Assembly: GCA_041180785.1 (NCBI GenBank)
Contig: JBEGQV010000014.1
Span: 1-9,269, forward strand
Direction of reading: 5' to 3'
Length of the DNA stretch: 9,269 bases
Origin: Sandaracinomonas sp041180785
GTDB lineage: Bacteria; Bacteroidota; Bacteroidia; Cytophagales; Spirosomataceae
In this document: positions 7,521 to 9,269 of the stretch, piece after piece
Position numbering within the stretch: position 1 is the first letter of the stretch
Layout: each line of letters starts with the position of its first letter
Translations under genes and position numbers: made by a program
The notes under the pieces: model-generated
What the model was told of the DNA's origin: nothing
Databases searched by the model: none
The model's input: the letters and a program-made list of their open reading frames with translations, nothing else

Positions 7521-8164
7521 TGACTACATCTAATAAGGTTTTACTATTTGATTTAGGAAATGTTTTACTTCCAATCGATTTAGATTTAACCTATAAGGCC
7601 TTTGCAGATTACTCTACAAAATATTCTTTTGAAGAAATAAAAAGAATGACGCATGAATTAGCATTGTGGATGCCCTATGAAAGTGGTCAGCAATCAGATG
7701 CTGAATTTAGAACGTTTTTACGGAAAGAATTATCCTTACATTGTACTGATCAAGAATTTGACAAGGCATTTAATGCATTATTATTACAATTTCCTTCAGA
7801 AGTATATGCATTTTTACAAACTTGGAAAAATCAGTTTGCTGGCTTATACTTGTTAAGTAATACGAGTAATATTCATGCAATCGATTATTTCCAATACACA
7901 GTAGGAGATGAAGGTGTCTCTATATTTCCACTTTTTGATCAGCTTTTTCTTTCCTTTGAAATGGGTCTAGTCAAACCTGATGCTGCTATTTATCAAAAAG
8001 TATCTGATACAATTAATTGTTCCTTTGATCAAATTATCTTTTTTGATGATAATCAATTTAATATTGAATCTGCTTTGCGATTAGGGCTTGATGCTCATTT
8101 AATTCAACCTAATAGATCATTAAAACAAATCAATCAAACTCTGCAAGCTTATGTTAATGAGTAA
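7520..8164 (+). CDS. HAD-superfamily phosphatase, YihX-like (subfamily IA)
   Basis: This 214-residue cytoplasmic hydrolase has the four HAD motifs: nucleophile Asp11 in LLFDLGNVL, Ser113 in LLSNTS, Lys152 in VKPD and the acidic pair Asp176-Asp177 in FFDDN. A helical cap of roughly residues 18-95 lies between motifs I and II, as in subfamily I. Motif I reads DLG rather than DxD, so the usual second aspartate (general acid/base) is glycine; this is normal for the E. coli YihX branch, a glucose-1-phosphate phosphatase, and for haloacid dehalogenases. The absence of obvious dehalogenase features and the DLGNV signature favour a sugar-phosphate or small phosphomonoester phosphatase. The start overlaps the accA stop by one base, and the gene itself overlaps the acyltransferase gene downstream. 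The operon context hints at a lipid-precursor or housekeeping role, but the substrate cannot be read from sequence. Confidence 0.85.
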   Translation: MTTSNKVLLFDLGNVLLPIDLDLTYKAFADYSTKYSFEEIKRMTHELALWMPYESGQQSDAEFRTFLRKELSLHCTDQEFDKAFNALLLQFPSEVYAFLQTWKNQFAGLYLLSNTSNIHAIDYFQYTVGDEGVSIFPLFDQLFLSFEMGLVKPDAAIYQKVSDTINCSFDQIIFFDDNQFNIESALRLGLDAHLIQPNRSLKQINQTLQAYVNE

Positions 8165-8717
8165 TTGGCTATTTGATATTATTTTTAAATGGACGGGGTG
8201 GTCGATTCAGGGAGAGGTACCTAACTATTTAAAAAAGGCCGTTATTATCGTTTGTCCACACGCAACTTGGGTAGATTTTCCAGTTGGATTAGGAGTAAGA
8301 TCGGTTTTAAAACGAAAAATCTATTTTTGGGGTAAAAAAGAATTGTTTAAACCTCCATTTGGTTGGTTGTTTAAACTGCTTGGGGGGTATCCTGTAGATC
8401 GCTCAAAACATACAAATTTAGTAGATAGTATTGTTGATATTTACCAGTCGAAAGAAGAATTTTTAGCTGCATTAGCTCCAGAAGGAACTAGGAAGAACGT
8501 TCAGGAATTAAAATCTGGATTTTATTACATCGCGCATCTTGCAAGTGTACCTATTGTGATGGTTGGTTTTGATTTTGTCAATAAAAAAGTTGTGGTAAAT
8601 AATCCATTTATTCCAACTGGTGATTTTGATCATGACAAAATTGAAATTGCTAAATTTTATCAGACCATTCCTGGTGTTCAAAAGAGTTGGATTTCTAATT
8701 ATTTACAAAAAGCATAG
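8157..8717 (+). CDS. Small PlsC-type 1-acylglycerol-phosphate acyltransferase family protein
   Basis: This protein of 186 residues is a PlsC/LPLAT-fold acyltransferase, which transfers fatty-acyl groups to a glycerolipid or related acceptor at the inner membrane. The HX4D catalytic motif is HATWVD (residues 35-40 from this start), the acceptor-binding region is KKELFKPPFGWLFKLLGGYP followed by VDR, and the PEGTR motif lies at 108-112, followed by VPIVMVGFDF. PlsC proteins are usually about 230-250 residues, and this one is shorter, lacking an obvious long N-terminal membrane helix beyond the hydrophobic WLFDIIFKWTGW. I prefer the ATG at 8157 (ATGAGTAA overlap with the HAD stop, 8 bases); the ATG at 8151 adds only Met-Leu and is also possible. 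Order after accA and HAD suggests a lipid operon. True lysophosphatidate specificity is not proven; it could acylate another lipid. Confidence 0.87.
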   Translation: MSNWLFDIIFKWTGWSIQGEVPNYLKKAVIIVCPHATWVDFPVGLGVRSVLKRKIYFWGKKELFKPPFGWLFKLLGGYPVDRSKHTNLVDSIVDIYQSKEEFLAALAPEGTRKNVQELKSGFYYIAHLASVPIVMVGFDFVNKKVVVNNPFIPTGDFDHDKIEIAKFYQTIPGVQKSWISNYLQKA

Positions 8718-9269
8718 CTTTTTGAATGATTTTTTTTGCAATTCGGTCGGATGCACCCTTGTCACCTATCAATTTTTGTAAAGTTATAAAGTCTGACAAT
8801 TGCTTTTTGCGAGCCTCTTGTTGGTCATCGAATAATTGTTGAATTTCAGATTCAATATGTTTAACGGTGAATTTTTCTTGAATTAATTCTGGGATTGCCA
8901 ATTTATTTAAAATAATATTGACGAGTGAAATATATGTTAATTTAACGAAAAACTTTGCTAAGGTATAAAATAATATATCAGTCTTATAAACAACAATCAG
9001 TGGCGTTTTTAGTAAAGCAGTTTCTAAAGTAGCAGTTCCTGAACATACGATTGCTAATTGTGCATGAGATACAACTTGATAGGTCTGGCGATAAATGGTT
9101 GGTATCCCAGTTGCTTCAAATTCTTTTGCAAAATCTTCTATTCCAGCGATAACAAAAGGTGTATTTGGGTTATTTGCTACCAATTCTATCATTACGGGCA
9201 GGAGGGAATTGATTTCTTGTTTTCTACTTCCTGGCAAAAGCGCAATGTATTTATCAGGTAATTGATTTT
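8695..9269 (-). CDS. lpxB: Lipid A disaccharide synthase, C-terminal half (5' end beyond window)
   Basis: LpxB is the inner-membrane-associated glycosyltransferase (family GT19) that joins UDP-2,3-diacylglucosamine and lipid X into the lipid A disaccharide phosphate. The window holds about 191 C-terminal residues of a protein usually near 370. The frame stays open to the window edge (NQLPDKYIALLPGSRKQEI), so the TTG at 9237 inside the LLPGSRK motif is not a start. Diagnostic features are the PGSRKQEI loop, the CSGTATLETALLKTPLIVVYK nucleotide-sugar-binding region, and ISLVNIILNK followed by IPELIQ, the well conserved SLPN...PELLQ-type segment. The stop TAG lies at 8697-8695, inside the coding end of the convergent acyltransferase gene, with which it shares 23 bases. 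The gene confirms an LPS- or lipid A-bearing Gram-negative host. Its promoter is outside the window. Confidence 0.95.
   Translation of the reverse strand, partial: NQLPDKYIALLPGSRKQEINSLLPVMIELVANNPNTPFVIAGIEDFAKEFEATGIPTIYRQTYQVVSHAQLAIVCSGTATLETALLKTPLIVVYKTDILFYTLAKFFVKLTYISLVNIILNKLAIPELIQEKFTVKHIESEIQQLFDDQQEARKKQLSDFITLQKLIGDKGASDRIAKKIIQKAMLFVNN
8706..8737 (+). terminator. Possible terminator hairpin at the convergent 3' ends
   Basis: The stem caaaaagc (8706-8713) pairs perfectly with gctttttg (8717-8724) around a 3-base loop, ata, that overlaps the acyltransferase stop codon. A run of eight T (8730-8737) follows after five bases. The stem has only three G-C pairs and the T-run is displaced, so this is a modest terminator candidate for the plus-strand operon. 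On the opposite strand no T-run follows, so lpxB termination here is less supported. Confidence 0.38.

Noticed and set aside
7520..8164. The HAD protein as an inactive enzyme because motif I lacks the second aspartate.
   Set aside because: The FDLGNV form is normal in active YihX-type phosphatases, and the nucleophile Asp, Ser, Lys and acidic pair are all present.
9058..9261. Plus-strand open frame of 67 codons at the right edge.
   Set aside because: It lies fully antisense to well-conserved lpxB sequence, has a Cys/Trp/Tyr-rich composition unlike a real protein and no recognisable motif.
1..9269. Mobile elements, CRISPR arrays, tRNA or rRNA genes.
   Set aside because: I saw no transposase or integrase, no regularly spaced repeats and no tRNA-like cloverleaf; nearly all of the window is taken up by recognised intact coding sequence.

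Overview
The window looks like a chromosomal piece of a member of the Bacteroidota, probably a free-living Cytophagia- or Sphingobacteriia-type organism; I cannot name a genus. The evidence is an adjacent SusC/SusD pair, AT-rich coding DNA, starts without Shine-Dalgarno sequences but with A-rich ATGAAAA contexts, and two exact matches to the Bacteroidota -7 promoter motif TAnnTTTG, each in a short intergenic gap. There is no gene-free stretch above 300 bases; the largest gap is about 70 bases.

Left part (1-5054): the end of a carbohydrate-uptake locus. A SusC-type TonB-dependent outer-membrane channel enters from the left edge (its first quarter or so is outside). It is followed after 11 bases by its SusD surface lipoprotein. 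After a strong terminator-like hairpin comes an exported DUF6807 ('PmoA-like') protein. Together they would bind a glycan or oligosaccharide at the cell surface, import it, and perhaps process it in the periplasm. No glycoside hydrolase or regulator is visible, so the substrate cannot be read from this window.

Middle (5055-6534): a beta-CASP metallo-beta-lactamase-fold protein, most likely an RNA-processing nuclease. Its short leader holds a candidate promoter running directly into a GC-rich stem-loop, which ends nine bases before the start codon.

Right part (6535-9269): lipid genes. accA (acetyl-CoA carboxylase carboxyltransferase alpha subunit), a YihX-like HAD phosphatase and a small PlsC-type acyltransferase form a tight plus-strand operon with stop/start overlaps of 1 and about 8 bases. 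On the other strand the C-terminal half of lpxB (lipid A disaccharide synthase) converges on this operon, and its 3' end overlaps the acyltransferase gene by 23 bases.

Most of the window is recognisable Bacteroidota gene content. I do not see a wholly new system. The more unusual points are the two hairpins at gene boundaries, the overlapping convergent 3' ends, and the coupling of a HAD phosphatase and an acyltransferase to accA.
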